A model generated the notes under the pieces. The model worked only from the letters and a program-made list of their open reading frames with translations, had not been told where the DNA came from and did not search any database. Shown here piece after piece: positions 24,454 through 32,511 of a DNA stretch of 64,000 nucleotides. A program made the translations under genes and the position numbers. The DNA comes from Mucilaginibacter aquariorum. Its GTDB lineage: Bacteria > Bacteroidota > Bacteroidia > Sphingobacteriales > Sphingobacteriaceae. Location: positions 124,001-188,000 of the forward strand of contig NZ_JANHOH010000007.1 in assembly GCF_024498135.1 (NCBI RefSeq), in the 5' to 3' direction. Numbering within the stretch: position 1 is the stretch's first letter; each line of letters begins with the position of its first letter.

Positions 24454-25423
24454 GCCAATTACGGGAAGAAGCTTTGGCGGTTGTATCCGATATGTGGTGG
24501 ATAAGCAGGAAGCGAAGATTCTGGCAGCCGAAGGCGTGCGGATGCAAAATGCCAGCACCCTGATGCACGATTTTAATTTGCAACGCAAGATGCGGCCGGA
24601 ACTGGGTAAAGCAGTCGGACACTTAGTGCTGAGTTGGAGCAAAGAAGATTTAGCCAAGCTGAGTGATGACATCATGGTAGAACGGGCTAGGGAGTACCTA
24701 GAAAAAGTAGGTATCCGAGATACGCAATTTGTAGTGGTGCGTCACAGCGACCGGGATCACCCTCACCTGCACTTGATCTATAACCGAGTGGATAATAATG
24801 GCAAGACGATTAGTGATAGGAACAACTTCGCCAAGAATATTAAAGCCTGTAAGGAAATCACCCTGAAGTATGGCTACCATATGGGCGAAGGCAAAGGACA
24901 GGTGAACCGCGAGGCTTTGAAAGGCAAAGAGAAGATCAGGTATGAGCTCTATGACGCAATTAAGGCAGCAATGAAAACGGCAACTACGTGGAAAGGATTG
25001 GAAGCCAAACTGGCTAAACAGGGAATTAAGATCGCCTATAAATTCCGTAGCGGTACCAGCGAAGTACAAGGGGTTTCTTTTGAAAAGGGCGACATCAAGA
25101 TGAAAGGATCTGCCATTGACCGTAGTTTGAGCTATGCCCAGATAGATGCGACTTTAACCCGTAACCAACAAGTACAACAATACCACGCTGCAAAGCAAGC
25201 CAATGAACCATCACTGGCCAGCCAGTTACGTGAAGCCATCCGGCAAAGCGTACAGGCGGAATACCTTCATAGTCCTGACGGTGGTAAAGGCTTACTGCAA
25301 ATCCTATTAGAACCGCAATTTGTGGCAGCGGCCCCAGACCCAATGGGTGATGCGGATATAGCACGCAGAAAACGAAAGAAACATGAAGCGGAACATTCTC
25401 AATCACAGACAATAAGTAGGTAG
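24443..25423 (+). CDS. Relaxase / mobilization nuclease (MOBP-type)
   Basis: A 326-residue relaxase. Near the N-terminus GRSFGGCIRYVVDKQEA carries the candidate nicking tyrosine (RYVVD). The metal-binding three-histidine motif appears as HPHLHLIYNRV near residues 109-119. The relaxase core ends around residue 225, followed by a short tail, so it is a compact mobilization relaxase rather than a large fusion. It should nick oriT and lead the strand during transfer with a helper conjugation system. It overlaps mobC and is followed after 41 nt by a membrane-anchored MobB-like protein. Confidence 0.9.
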   Translation: MMGKPITGRSFGGCIRYVVDKQEAKILAAEGVRMQNASTLMHDFNLQRKMRPELGKAVGHLVLSWSKEDLAKLSDDIMVERAREYLEKVGIRDTQFVVVRHSDRDHPHLHLIYNRVDNNGKTISDRNNFAKNIKACKEITLKYGYHMGEGKGQVNREALKGKEKIRYELYDAIKAAMKTATTWKGLEAKLAKQGIKIAYKFRSGTSEVQGVSFEKGDIKMKGSAIDRSLSYAQIDATLTRNQQVQQYHAAKQANEPSLASQLREAIRQSVQAEYLHSPDGGKGLLQILLEPQFVAAAPDPMGDADIARRKRKKHEAEHSQSQTISR

Positions 25424-25464
25424 AGATCAATTAAGCCATTGGACAAAATTTAAAATGAAGTGTT

Positions 25465-26067
25465 ATGCAAAATGAAGAATTAGAAGAAAAGGTAACGATG
25501 CTGGAAGAGTTGATACAGGGCTTCGTTGCAAGAATGACTGTTGTAGAAACCGAAATGCCGGAGTTTCTTAAAACCTTTTTACATCAGTACAAGGAAACAT
25601 TAGACAAGATAGCCTCCCGCATTGAAACAGCTAATAAACGTTATGACGATGCGAAGATCCAGCAGCAGATCGACGAAGTAAAAAAATTAGTAGTAAACGT
25701 ACCTAAAGTGATAGGAGTAAAAACCAGCCACCATTTCGGGGCTTGGTCAAAAAGCCTGATAATCGGTGTAGTAATTTGCTTTGTGGTTACATCCCTATCG
25801 GTTGGTACGGCCTTATACCTGAATCACCAAAATGACAGGCTAAACGATGACGCTTATAATTTCTGGCTGGTTAAGGCGCTGTATCCTGAAGTATCCAAAA
25901 CCATCAAAAAAAAGTTAGGGAACGATCCCAAGGGACTAATCCAACAGGCAGAAAAAGAAATGGAAAAGCAAGTGGCGATTATGGCAGCTCAAGCCCAGGC
26001 GGAGCAAGCTGATAAGGAACAGAAAGCGGCAAAAGATAACCTGGAAAAAGCGAAGTTAGGTAAATAG
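25465..26067 (+). CDS. Membrane-anchored coiled-coil mobilization protein (MobB-like)
   Basis: A 200-residue protein. An N-terminal coiled coil (about 1-75) is followed by one transmembrane helix (about 96-116, LIIGVVICFVVTSLSVGTALYL) and a C-terminal coiled coil rich in Ala, Glu, Gln and Lys. Position directly after the relaxase and this build match MobB-type accessory proteins of Bacteroidota mobilizable elements, which may link the relaxosome to the membrane and the coupling protein. The sequence itself has no enzymatic motif. A strong terminator closes the mobilization operon. Confidence 0.65.
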   Translation: MQNEELEEKVTMLEELIQGFVARMTVVETEMPEFLKTFLHQYKETLDKIASRIETANKRYDDAKIQQQIDEVKKLVVNVPKVIGVKTSHHFGAWSKSLIIGVVICFVVTSLSVGTALYLNHQNDRLNDDAYNFWLVKALYPEVSKTIKKKLGNDPKGLIQQAEKEMEKQVAIMAAQAQAEQADKEQKAAKDNLEKAKLGK

Positions 26068-26090
26068 GGTGTTTTTTATTCAGGGTTGAG

Positions 26091-26120
26091 AACGGGAGTA
26101 GCATGAAGCTGGCTCCCGTT
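26091..26120 (+). terminator. Terminator of the mobilization operon
   Basis: AACGGGAG and CTCCCGTT form an 8-bp stem with a 14-nt loop, followed by TTTTAT. Confidence 0.85.
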
Positions 26121-26147
26121 TTTTATGGTAAAGTCTCTAAATGACGA

Positions 26148-26540
26148 TTATTTACCTTTTAGTAGTTCATTCTTTTCTTTTTCGGCCTGTAGTAAACGCT
26201 CGAGTAAGGCCACTTTTTCATCATACAATTCAACTATTTTTTCTATTGGATTGAATGTTGGATTAAAAAATACAGATGCTGATTGATCATGGTTATTGAC
26301 GGTACTTGCTATAATATTAATCACAGCTTCTTCATTAAATTTCTTAATAGCCTCGGCTGGCAAACCGAGCACCTTGGCAATTCTTTCCAAGGCTTCGCCT
26401 TCAACTTCTGCGCTCTGCTCAATTTTAGAGATAGCTTGTTGGCTTATTCCTAATTCCGCAGCAAGGGTTTCTTGCTTCATGCCACGTAATTCACGAATCT
26501 TACTGATTTTTCTGCCAATATGTAAGGATGGTTCTGCCAT
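26148..26540 (-). CDS. XRE-family regulator
   Basis: A 130-residue protein with a clear N-terminal helix-turn-helix (about 8-65: GRKISKIRELRGMKQETLAAELGISQQAISKIEQS), a linker and a C-terminal leucine-rich coiled coil (VELYDEKVALLERLLQAEKEKNELL) for dimerisation. It is divergent from the AbiEi-like/AbiEii pair at 26688. A 7-bp inverted repeat in the shared region is a candidate operator. It may repress itself, the divergent pair or the transfer genes; which of these cannot be told from sequence. Confidence 0.9.
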   Translation of the reverse strand: MAEPSLHIGRKISKIRELRGMKQETLAAELGISQQAISKIEQSAEVEGEALERIAKVLGLPAEAIKKFNEEAVINIIASTVNNHDQSASVFFNPTFNPIEKIVELYDEKVALLERLLQAEKEKNELLKGK

Positions 26541-26583
26541 AAGTCAAATGTATATTAAAACGTAAATGTACAAAACAACCTAT

Positions 26584-26602
26584 GATTTGTGAAATACAAA
26601 TC
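26584..26602. promoter_or_regulatory. Inverted repeat, candidate XRE operator
   Basis: GATTTGT and ACAAATC form a perfect 7-bp inverted repeat with a 5-nt spacer, in the divergent region between the XRE gene and the toxin-antitoxin-like pair. Confidence 0.5.
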
Positions 26603-26658
26603 GTTATAACATACTAAACAATCCCCGATTCGCGATTTGCGATTTAAGGATTATTATT

Positions 26659-26666
26659 TATATTTG
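26659..26666 (+). promoter_or_regulatory. -7 box of the AbiEi-like gene
   Basis: TATATTTG. Transcription would begin near 26673, past the ATG at 26670, which favours the ATG at 26688 as the real start. Confidence 0.5.
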
Positions 26667-26687
26667 TATATGAAAGCTCACAATGGA

Positions 26688-27191
26688 ATGCGGCCTCACG
26701 ACGTAGTTGTGCTACTGAAGATTATCTCAATAGGTGATAAATGGTTTAATAAAGACCTATCTGAAAGCTTATATATCAGTTCATCTGAGATTAGCGAATC
26801 TTTAAACCGCTCAATGATCGCCCGTTTGATAAGCCCCGACAAAAAGAAAGTGTTTAAAAGTGCATTGATACGTTTTATTGAGAACGGATTAGCGTTTGTT
26901 TTTCCTGTGGAACCGGGTGCGATAGAACGAGGCATCCCAACCGCCCATAGTGCACCAATCCTTAAAGAACACTTTTTATCAGAAGAGAATTACGTTTGGC
27001 CATCTCCTAACGGAAAAGTCAGAGGTCAGTCGATCGTTCCACTATACCCGAATCAGATCAGAGCTGTTCTGAATGATGAGAAACTTTATAATATGCTGGC
27101 TTTAGTAGATAGCGTTCGGGTAGGAAAGGTCAGGGAATGTGAGAAAGCTCTTGAACTATTGAGACAAATTTTCGGACTGGAATATGCATGA
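26688..27191 (+). CDS. HTH protein paired with an AbiEii-type toxin
   Basis: The ATG at 26688 gives 167 residues beginning MRPHDVVVLLKI, the usual start of this family. A winged-helix segment follows (WFNKDLSESLYISSSEISESLNRSMIARLI). The middle contains FPVEPGAIERGIPTAHSAP and the C-terminus is helical. Proteins of this type accompany AbiEii-like nucleotidyltransferases and would act as antitoxin and repressor, comparable to AbiEi. The gene overlaps the nucleotidyltransferase gene by 8 nt, so the products are made together. An upstream ATG at 26670 is possible but lies on the predicted promoter. Confidence 0.7.
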   Translation: MRPHDVVVLLKIISIGDKWFNKDLSESLYISSSEISESLNRSMIARLISPDKKKVFKSALIRFIENGLAFVFPVEPGAIERGIPTAHSAPILKEHFLSEENYVWPSPNGKVRGQSIVPLYPNQIRAVLNDEKLYNMLALVDSVRVGKVRECEKALELLRQIFGLEYA

Positions 27192-27873
27192 GAATTTAGT
27201 TAGAATAAAAGCGGTCCACCAGGCACTAAAAGGACTTGAACAGGATTACGTATTTGTAGGTGGTGCTACGGTTTCTCTGTATGCGACAAATCCCGGTCTT
27301 GCCGCCGAAATAAGGCCAACAGACGATGTTGACATAGTGGTAGAACTGGCATCATACAAAGGTTATGCTGAACTTGATGAACGGCTGAGGACATTGGGAT
27401 TCAATAATGATATCGTATCCGGCGTGATTTGCAGGTACACCATACAAGGAGTTATTGTTGATGTAATGCCCACAGATCCGTCGATTATCGGATTTAGCAA
27501 TCGCTGGTATGCTGAAGGATTTGAAAGCGCTATCCAATATGTTTTGGATGAACAAACCACTGTTCAAATTTTTTCACTACCGTATTTTGTCGCTTCGAAA
27601 TGGGAAGCTTTTAAAGGACGGGGCAAAAACGATTATCGCACCAGCAAGGATTTCGAAGACCTGGTTTATGTTTTTGAAAATGTAGATGACTTTGAAGCGC
27701 AAATACAGTCAAGTCCCGAGCATGTCATAAGTTATCTGAAAGAAGAATTTGTTGATTTGATTAATCAGGATGATTTCGAAGAGGGCCTATACGCCCACTT
27801 AACCGGAGGTTACGGTGGAGTAGATGCTAATTATATTCGTTTACGCCTGCAAACCGCCTTAGATATAGCCTAA
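27184..27873 (+). CDS. Nucleotidyltransferase of the AbiEii/AbiGii toxin type
   Basis: A 229-residue protein. The polymerase-beta-like fold is shown by FVGGATVSLYA (Gly26-Gly27) and RPTDDVDIVVEL with metal ligands Asp48 and Asp50, followed by VDVMPTDPSIIGFSNRWY and FVASKWEAFKGRG. AbiEii enzymes add nucleotides to tRNA acceptor ends or other RNAs and arrest growth, and their partners repress the operon (type IV toxin-antitoxin, abortive infection). The gene overlaps its HTH partner by 8 nt. It is the last intact gene before the right end of the element. Confidence 0.82.
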   Translation: MHENLVRIKAVHQALKGLEQDYVFVGGATVSLYATNPGLAAEIRPTDDVDIVVELASYKGYAELDERLRTLGFNNDIVSGVICRYTIQGVIVDVMPTDPSIIGFSNRWYAEGFESAIQYVLDEQTTVQIFSLPYFVASKWEAFKGRGKNDYRTSKDFEDLVYVFENVDDFEAQIQSSPEHVISYLKEEFVDLINQDDFEEGLYAHLTGGYGGVDANYIRLRLQTALDIA

Positions 27874-28128
27874 CTATGGTCAGGTTTGAATTATTGGAAT
27901 GGTTAGTATTAATCTTATTTCGGTATTGTAAGACTGAAGATACTTCTAAAATAACCCGGCTGATACAATCAATTAATTGTGTGTTTTTTAAGGATAATCG
28001 GTCTGGTTTCGGTTATGTGGCCTCACGCTAATTGAAAAACTGAAATCCGTTTCCGTTCACAACACATTCCCATCCCCGGTGATGGAAAAAATAAATCCTC
28101 ATTCCCCGCAGTCGCCAAGGTAGCCCAC

Positions 28129-28211
28129 GCCGGAATCAAACGTCAAGGGTGCACAAGCGGGCCGTTGCGTCCGCTTCCAGCGGTTGGCCCGCCCTTGACA
28201 TTTGATCCGGC
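28129..28211. repeat. 83-bp interrupted palindrome
   Basis: The left arm reads GCCGG, ATCAAA, GTCAAGGG, GCGGGCC. The right arm reads GGCCCGC, CCTTGAC, TTTGAT, CCGGC. The arms pair with small bulges around a 22-nt loop. It is too GC-rich and long for a usual terminator and lacks a T-run. Confidence 0.7.
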
Positions 28212-28360
28212 TAAGCGCTTTTTGTTGCTTAAGCGTTGAATAAGGATTGGCCGTTCATTAAGTACTAAACCCTTAATAGTACAAGCAAGAATCATGATGC
28301 TAAGCAGGCCTTTAATCAGCCATGCCTCTCTAAAATATACTTGTGGCTGGTTATGATTTA

Positions 28361-28410
28361 TTATACTCAGCCACAAATGGTGAAATTTATATAGTTGTGG
28401 CTGAGTATAA
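28361..28410. repeat. Perfect 16-bp inverted repeat
   Basis: TTATACTCAGCCACAA (28361-28376) and its exact complement at 28395-28410 are separated by 18 nt. A partial third copy (TTGTGGCTGGTTAT) lies at about 28341. Confidence 0.75.
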
Positions 28411-28424
28411 GAGCCAGGTCTGTG

Positions 28425-28473
28425 ACAGAGTGAGGGTAAAATTATCTGTTTTTTGTAACAGAGTGAGGGTAAA
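28425..28473 (+). repeat. 16-bp direct repeat
   Basis: ACAGAGTGAGGGTAAA occurs at 28425-28440 and again at 28458-28473, about three helical turns apart. These could be protein-binding iterons or the ends of a lost element. Confidence 0.55.
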
Positions 28474-28685
28474 TTTTAGGGCGAAAATTATTAAATACCC
28501 TCGCAAATACTTATATTTGACTTAAGAAATGTAGCTGAGATCAGTTGTTTTTTTAAGTTGATTAGGGAGGCTTTCATTTTTAAAATATCATTGACAAATA
28601 GACAATCAATTTTGAATAGAGCGTCATTCGTGGCGTCTTTTTTTGAAGAGATATAAAGGGCTGAAAATCAGTTGATTTCAACTAA

Positions 28686-28708
28686 GGTTCGAGTCCCGTC
28701 CATTCCGC
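28686..28708 (+). repeat. attR core (23-bp direct repeat)
   Basis: Exact copy of 6286-6308, the 3' end of tRNA-Asp, now cut off from a tRNA 5' half. It continues CTG rather than CCA, so the original chromosomal gene appears not to have encoded CCA. Confidence 0.92.
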
Positions 28709-29495
28709 TGAAACATTTAAAATGTTCAAAAGCCTCTAAATCATATGATTTAGAGGCTTTTTGGTTTTAAAGCCCTCAAAGCAGCCCACGATAAGCAATA
28801 TTCAAGCGCGTCTTTCATGACGTCTTTTATATTGCAAAAAAGACGTGAATCGTTTTTTAACGGAAAAGTTCATCGTTACAAACAGGGGGATGTATTTTAT
28901 GAAAACCCGAATTTACTTCACGCATAGTCAAAGAACCTGAGTGCGACTAAGAATGCTAAACTGCTGGTATTTTCATTGGAAACAGCGGTAAGCCTTACAT
29001 CATTCCGGCCAGTCATTAAATAAGGCTTGTTTACCTGGAGCCGTAAGCATTCAAAATGCACGCCTCAGCCTATAAGCCGGTCAAAGCAGGAAATGCTTTA
29101 ACCAGCTTATTATTTAAAATTCAGATATGATGATTGCCAGTAACATCATTTTAAAAGGAAAACTTTAACATCGCGAAAAACAGGGAACAGAGTCTTGGAC
29201 CGGGGTTAAGTTATAAGAGACCAGGCGGAGTGTTTTTTGATGGCAAAGCTTTCTATAAGCAGCATGCGATAAACAGGCCCTCCGGCACGCGGCCAACTTT
29301 CAGGTGGTAGTGCCTATCCGTTATCTGTTATGGCACTATAATGGACGGGATTCGGACCTATGTCATAATCCTTTAAATATGTGCTGCTCAGCCTAACTTA
29401 ACAGATTGAAATAAAATCGAAAAAAGTGGCTGTGCTTCCGGGTAACTGGATTCCGAATAGCGTCGGTGTGGCAGCTAGCCAATCGCTTTCCTCCA
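28709..29495. other. Gene-free stretch right of attR, resembling the left end of the element
   Basis: The first 150 bases parallel 6311-6460: TGTTCAAAAGCCT, the CATATG-centred terminator, then GCGTC.TTCATGACGTCTTT. No intact gene follows. This may be the original tRNA-Asp flank or the left end of an older related element that lost its integrase. Confidence 0.5.
28730..28759 (+). terminator. Displaced tRNA-Asp terminator
   Basis: A perfect 30-bp palindrome centred on CATATG, followed by TTTGGTTTT. It is the counterpart of the terminator at 6333-6362. Confidence 0.8.
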
Positions 29496-31025
29496 TTATT
29501 TTAATTTAATCATCAAGTCTTTAGCGGGTTGAAAATCATTTCGTGACGCTAGTGATCGTTGTACGTATTCACGCGCTTTATCTCGTTTCTTTAGAAGATG
29601 GTAGCCTTCGGCGATCTTATAATAAACGCGATAGTAGGGATTATGAATTGCGTCATTGACATTTTGTCTTAGCTGTAAATACTTAAGTAAATATCCCAGG
29701 CCTGTTTCAACGTTGTAGTTGTTGTTTACAGCAAATTCGCCAACTATGAAGTAGTTGTCTATATTGTTCGCACCGAATTTGTCCGGAACATACACCATGT
29801 CAATGCTTTTTTGCAAATAACCCCAGGCAAGTTCAGGCTCGCCCGCGTAGATATTTAGCGCAATACCTTGGTACGCACCATCGAGTGACGCATCGTATTG
29901 CTGACTTTTACGTGCAAGAGCACGGCTGATGACCTGTTCGTAATATCGTTTGGCACTATTTTTTTCCCCGGCGTTAAAATATAATGTGGCAGCCCTTAAT
30001 AGCTGATAATCTTTCAGGCTATCCGTGTTCAGGTCACTAAATATTTTTGTTAGAGCGCTGGTATCTTTATTTGTTGCTGCCTGTTGAAGAAACGGTCGGC
30101 TCCAGTTAAAATTCTTCGATGCAGAAATACCATAAACTTCCATCGTTCTTTTTTTTGCTTTTGCAAACAAATCCCAGGCATTATGTTCATTTCCCTGTTC
30201 ATATCCATAGGCGGGGTCGTACAGTTTATAAATAAATTCGAGCGCCGGCTGGATAGCAGTTGTTAATATATTGGTGTGGTTACCTCCGGGTATACTGTCA
30301 TATGTTGAAATAAAATGGCTACTGTCTAGAGAATTAAAATTTCGTATTAATTCCTGAGCATAATTTTTCCTTCTGTTCTCATCATATACACCTGTTGCCG
30401 CATAACAAAATGTTGTGGTACTATTGTAAAAGTTTGTATCGTCTTTATTCAATTGGAAGAGTGGTTGCGATGTTTTTTCGCGGGAAGAAGTTTGCAGACT
30501 GTAATCAACGCCTACTTGCTCTGTTGCCAGTAGAATATAACCTCTGAATAATTCAGGCTCGTGCTGCATCATATAAGTAGCGTAGCTGGCAGAATAGGAA
30601 TGCCCTAAGTAAGTGCGAAATTTAGCGGTATGGTATTTTTTTTCAACGGCCGGTATAATTTCTTCTTTAAGGCAGGCTATAAATTTGCTACCCGTATTTG
30701 TCAACCCGCCTGTTCTGTAAGAAAAACCCGTTCTATCCATATCTGCACGAATCGTAACAACGATGGTTTTAGGGATAGGATAATTTGCATCTTGGAAGTA
30801 ACGTAACTGCGCAGCGATATAAGATCCTTCTATCATTCCGTATTTTATCGCATAGATCGTTGGCATCCCATTTTCTGCTTCTGAGTTTAGCGGTAAAAAA
30901 ACGTTATAATGAACGGTGTCCTGTAAATTGCTGGAAAATAACTTTTCCTGAACTTCTTTTTGAGAAAATGCTGATATCGATCTGATGGAAAAGATCACTA
31001 GCAAAAAGATACATTTTTTATACAT
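29496..31025 (-). CDS. Secreted esterase-like alpha/beta hydrolase with TPR-like C-terminus
   Basis: The ATG at 31025 is chosen (509 residues) because it opens with a signal peptide (MYKKCIFLLVIFSIRSISAF); an upstream ATG at 31085 adds a hydrophilic leader. Residues about 25-265 are an IroE/Fes-type esterase domain (putative esterase family): FLPLNSEAENGMPTIYAIKYG, then the nucleophile elbow GHSYSASYA and a late GGNHTNI that supplies the histidine. Residues about 285-505 are helical repeats typical of TPR proteins (YLLKYLQLRQNVNDAIHNPYYRVYYKIAEGYHLL). Such proteins hydrolyse ester substrates in the periplasm; the substrate is unknown. Confidence 0.82.
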   Translation of the reverse strand: MYKKCIFLLVIFSIRSISAFSQKEVQEKLFSSNLQDTVHYNVFLPLNSEAENGMPTIYAIKYGMIEGSYIAAQLRYFQDANYPIPKTIVVTIRADMDRTGFSYRTGGLTNTGSKFIACLKEEIIPAVEKKYHTAKFRTYLGHSYSASYATYMMQHEPELFRGYILLATEQVGVDYSLQTSSREKTSQPLFQLNKDDTNFYNSTTTFCYAATGVYDENRRKNYAQELIRNFNSLDSSHFISTYDSIPGGNHTNILTTAIQPALEFIYKLYDPAYGYEQGNEHNAWDLFAKAKKRTMEVYGISASKNFNWSRPFLQQAATNKDTSALTKIFSDLNTDSLKDYQLLRAATLYFNAGEKNSAKRYYEQVISRALARKSQQYDASLDGAYQGIALNIYAGEPELAWGYLQKSIDMVYVPDKFGANNIDNYFIVGEFAVNNNYNVETGLGYLLKYLQLRQNVNDAIHNPYYRVYYKIAEGYHLLKKRDKAREYVQRSLASRNDFQPAKDLMIKLK

Positions 31026-31139
31026 ACTTATAATACATTGCAAAGTAGGGAATGTACAAAAAGAAAGTTTATTTTCGGCCGGCACCTGCCATTATTTACA
31101 AGTTTAAGCACATCCGGTCAAGCTCGATGAATCCTCATT

Positions 31140-32234
31140 TTACAAACTCGATTTGCTGACCGATGTTGCATCGTTCTCTTTCATTGTTTCATTCAAAGTT
31201 AGCGTAAATGGCGCTATGCTGTCTTTATCGTAATTGTCCAGCGTTTTCAAAAACTGGGCTTTTATCTGCTTCACCAAAATTCTCGGCCCCAGCACTCTCA
31301 TTTTAGGTCCAAAACCTAATAATTCCCGCTCTAATTCGAAGTTCGGGATTACACGGATGCTGAATATCTTACCTGACACGTCCTCGCTCAATAGTTTTTG
31401 CGTATGGTGCAGCGGCTTGGTAACCACGTAAGGCGCATTAGCTGCATCTATCCAGAAAACCACCTCACAATCGCGCTGACCGGGCGATTTGGTTACCCCA
31501 ATGCAATCATTATAGTAAGTGGCCAGGTCTAAGGTTGTATTCTCCCGATAAGCATCCGGGTGCTCTTCAATGGTCTGGATCCTGTCGAGCGCCAGGGTAA
31601 GCAGCGGAGCGTTCCTCGCGTGCGATCGCCCTAAGACAAACCAGCGGTTACGGTATTCTTTCAACAGGTATCCGCTAAAGCAAAAAGTACTGGCTTCCCT
31701 GGCTTTGAACGATTGGTAGGTGATACAGATAGCTTTCTTAGCCACAATAGCCTTGCGGATCACCTCTATCCATTCTAAACCTTTCAGGTTATCGTTCTTC
31801 TCAAAATCAATTACGGGTGTGCTTTGGGTTTTTTGCGAATAGATCTTATCCTCCAGCTTACTCACCATTTCGTTCAGATCGGTAAAATGGTTAAAGCCTT
31901 TAAACTGTTTCAGCAGGTCGGATACCTCGCTCAGCACCTGCATGTCCTGCTGGTTTAGCGGACTATTGGTAATGCTGTAATTTTTATCGCTATAGGTATA
32001 ATACTTTTTGTCAACCACCACAATAGGCGCTTCGTAACCCAGCTTGTTGCTGCGCATCATCTCCATATCAGCCTGTACGGTGCGGCGACTAACGCCGGTA
32101 TCAATGCCCTGGTATTCGTAAATAGCATCGCTGCAGGCCTTTATCAGGTCGTCCAGCGTCCATTTCTTAAAGCGGTTTTGCAGGCACTGGTCAATTGTGC
32201 GGTAGCGGATAAGGGCGTTGCGGTTAACAGGCAT
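31140..32234 (-). CDS. WYL-domain transcriptional regulator 3 (RNA-repair locus)
   Basis: The ATG at 32234 (364 residues, MPVNRNALIRYRTIDQCL) aligns with regulator 2, which starts MPVNLNLLARTRVINDCL; the ATG at 32261 lies inside an interspersed repeat. The protein has a winged-helix N-terminus, a WYL domain with RNRWFVLGRSHAR and LALDRIQTIEE, and a WCX-like C-terminus. It is divergent from rtcB. A palindromic operator with a promoter lies 78 nt upstream of the putative hairpin leader of rtcB, and the same operator recurs ahead of the Ro60 gene, so it probably controls the RNA-repair regulon. Confidence 0.85.
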   Translation of the reverse strand: MPVNRNALIRYRTIDQCLQNRFKKWTLDDLIKACSDAIYEYQGIDTGVSRRTVQADMEMMRSNKLGYEAPIVVVDKKYYTYSDKNYSITNSPLNQQDMQVLSEVSDLLKQFKGFNHFTDLNEMVSKLEDKIYSQKTQSTPVIDFEKNDNLKGLEWIEVIRKAIVAKKAICITYQSFKAREASTFCFSGYLLKEYRNRWFVLGRSHARNAPLLTLALDRIQTIEEHPDAYRENTTLDLATYYNDCIGVTKSPGQRDCEVVFWIDAANAPYVVTKPLHHTQKLLSEDVSGKIFSIRVIPNFELERELLGFGPKMRVLGPRILVKQIKAQFLKTLDNYDKDSIAPFTLTLNETMKENDATSVSKSSL

Positions 32235-32256
32235 CGGTTTGGTTTGTGTGTGGGGT

Positions 32257-32324
32257 GTCATGCTGAGCTTGTCGAAGCATAGTGGGCAAGCCTTCGCTCC
32301 ACCCTTCGACAGGCTCAGGGTGAC
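32257..32324. repeat. Interspersed inverted repeat
   Basis: Two 21-nt arms (32257-32277, 32304-32324) with the core CTGAGC.TGTCGAAG and its complement. A single arm recurs at 34041-34063, which marks it as a genome-wide REP-like repeat. Confidence 0.7.
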
Positions 32325-32365
32325 ACCCGGAATTATTTTTGATGAATTTATAAATTATTTTTAAC

Positions 32366-32401
32366 TGCGCAAATACGCTGCGCACTTGATGTTTCTCTTT
32401 G
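32366..32401 (+). promoter_or_regulatory. WYL-type operator and promoter, site C (rtcB)
   Basis: TGCGCA (32366-32371), spacer AATACGC, TGCGCA (32379-32384). TTTG of the -7 region is at 32398-32401, 16 nt after the second TGCG. The spacing equals that of sites A, B and D. Confidence 0.75.
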
Positions 32402-32434
32402 TACTGTCGAAAGGCTAAACCTGTTCACAAACGC

Positions 32435-32464
32435 CCCCTCTCTTGATCCGGAGAGAGGGGTTTT
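32435..32464 (+). terminator. Terminator-like hairpin in the rtcB leader
   Basis: CCCCTCTC and GAGAGGGG form an 8-bp GC-rich stem followed by TTTT, between the predicted rtcB promoter and its ATG. It could attenuate rtcB, or it may be a copy of the CCCCTCTC palindromic repeat also seen at 34100-34115. Confidence 0.5.
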
Positions 32465-32511
32465 GGCCCGGAGAATTTAAATTGTTAAATGATACCTTTA
32501 GTATTAATATT

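Larger units (their letters stand above)
27874..28685. other. Right-end non-coding region of the element
   Basis: About 810 bases without a trustworthy gene but rich in repeats, described separately: an 83-bp palindrome, a 16-bp inverted repeat, a 16-bp direct repeat and a GCGTC...GGCGTC motif near 28620 that resembles sequence just inside attL (6413) and just outside attR (28806). Confidence 0.55.
6286..28708. mobile_element. Integrative mobilizable element in tRNA-Asp, 22.4 kb
   Basis: The element is bounded by exact 23-bp copies of the tRNA-Asp 3' end. Its integrase lies just inside the left end, and its transfer genes (excisionase-like HTH proteins, MobC, relaxase, MobB-like protein) near the right end. 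There are no type IV secretion or coupling-protein genes, so it should be mobilized by a helper element rather than be self-transmissible. The cargo between the two functional ends is almost entirely toxin-antitoxin, nuclease, regulator and cyclic-nucleotide defence genes. Confidence 0.9.

Noticed and set aside
27876..28031. A 51-codon + strand frame (MVRFELLEWLVL...) just after the AbiEii-type gene.
   Set aside because: No family resemblance, no promoter and a position in a decayed, repeat-rich region; chance is as likely as a gene.
28143..28376. Minus-strand frame of 77 codons over the 83-bp palindrome.
   Set aside because: It is produced by the palindrome and neighbouring repeats and has no protein-like features.
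28343..28525. A 60-codon + strand frame over the 16-bp inverted and direct repeats.
   Set aside because: The repeated NRVRV stretches come from the DNA repeats; no start context or homologue is recognised.
31026..31085. Extended start at 31085 for the esterase-like gene.
   Set aside because: It would bury the signal peptide 20 residues inside the protein.
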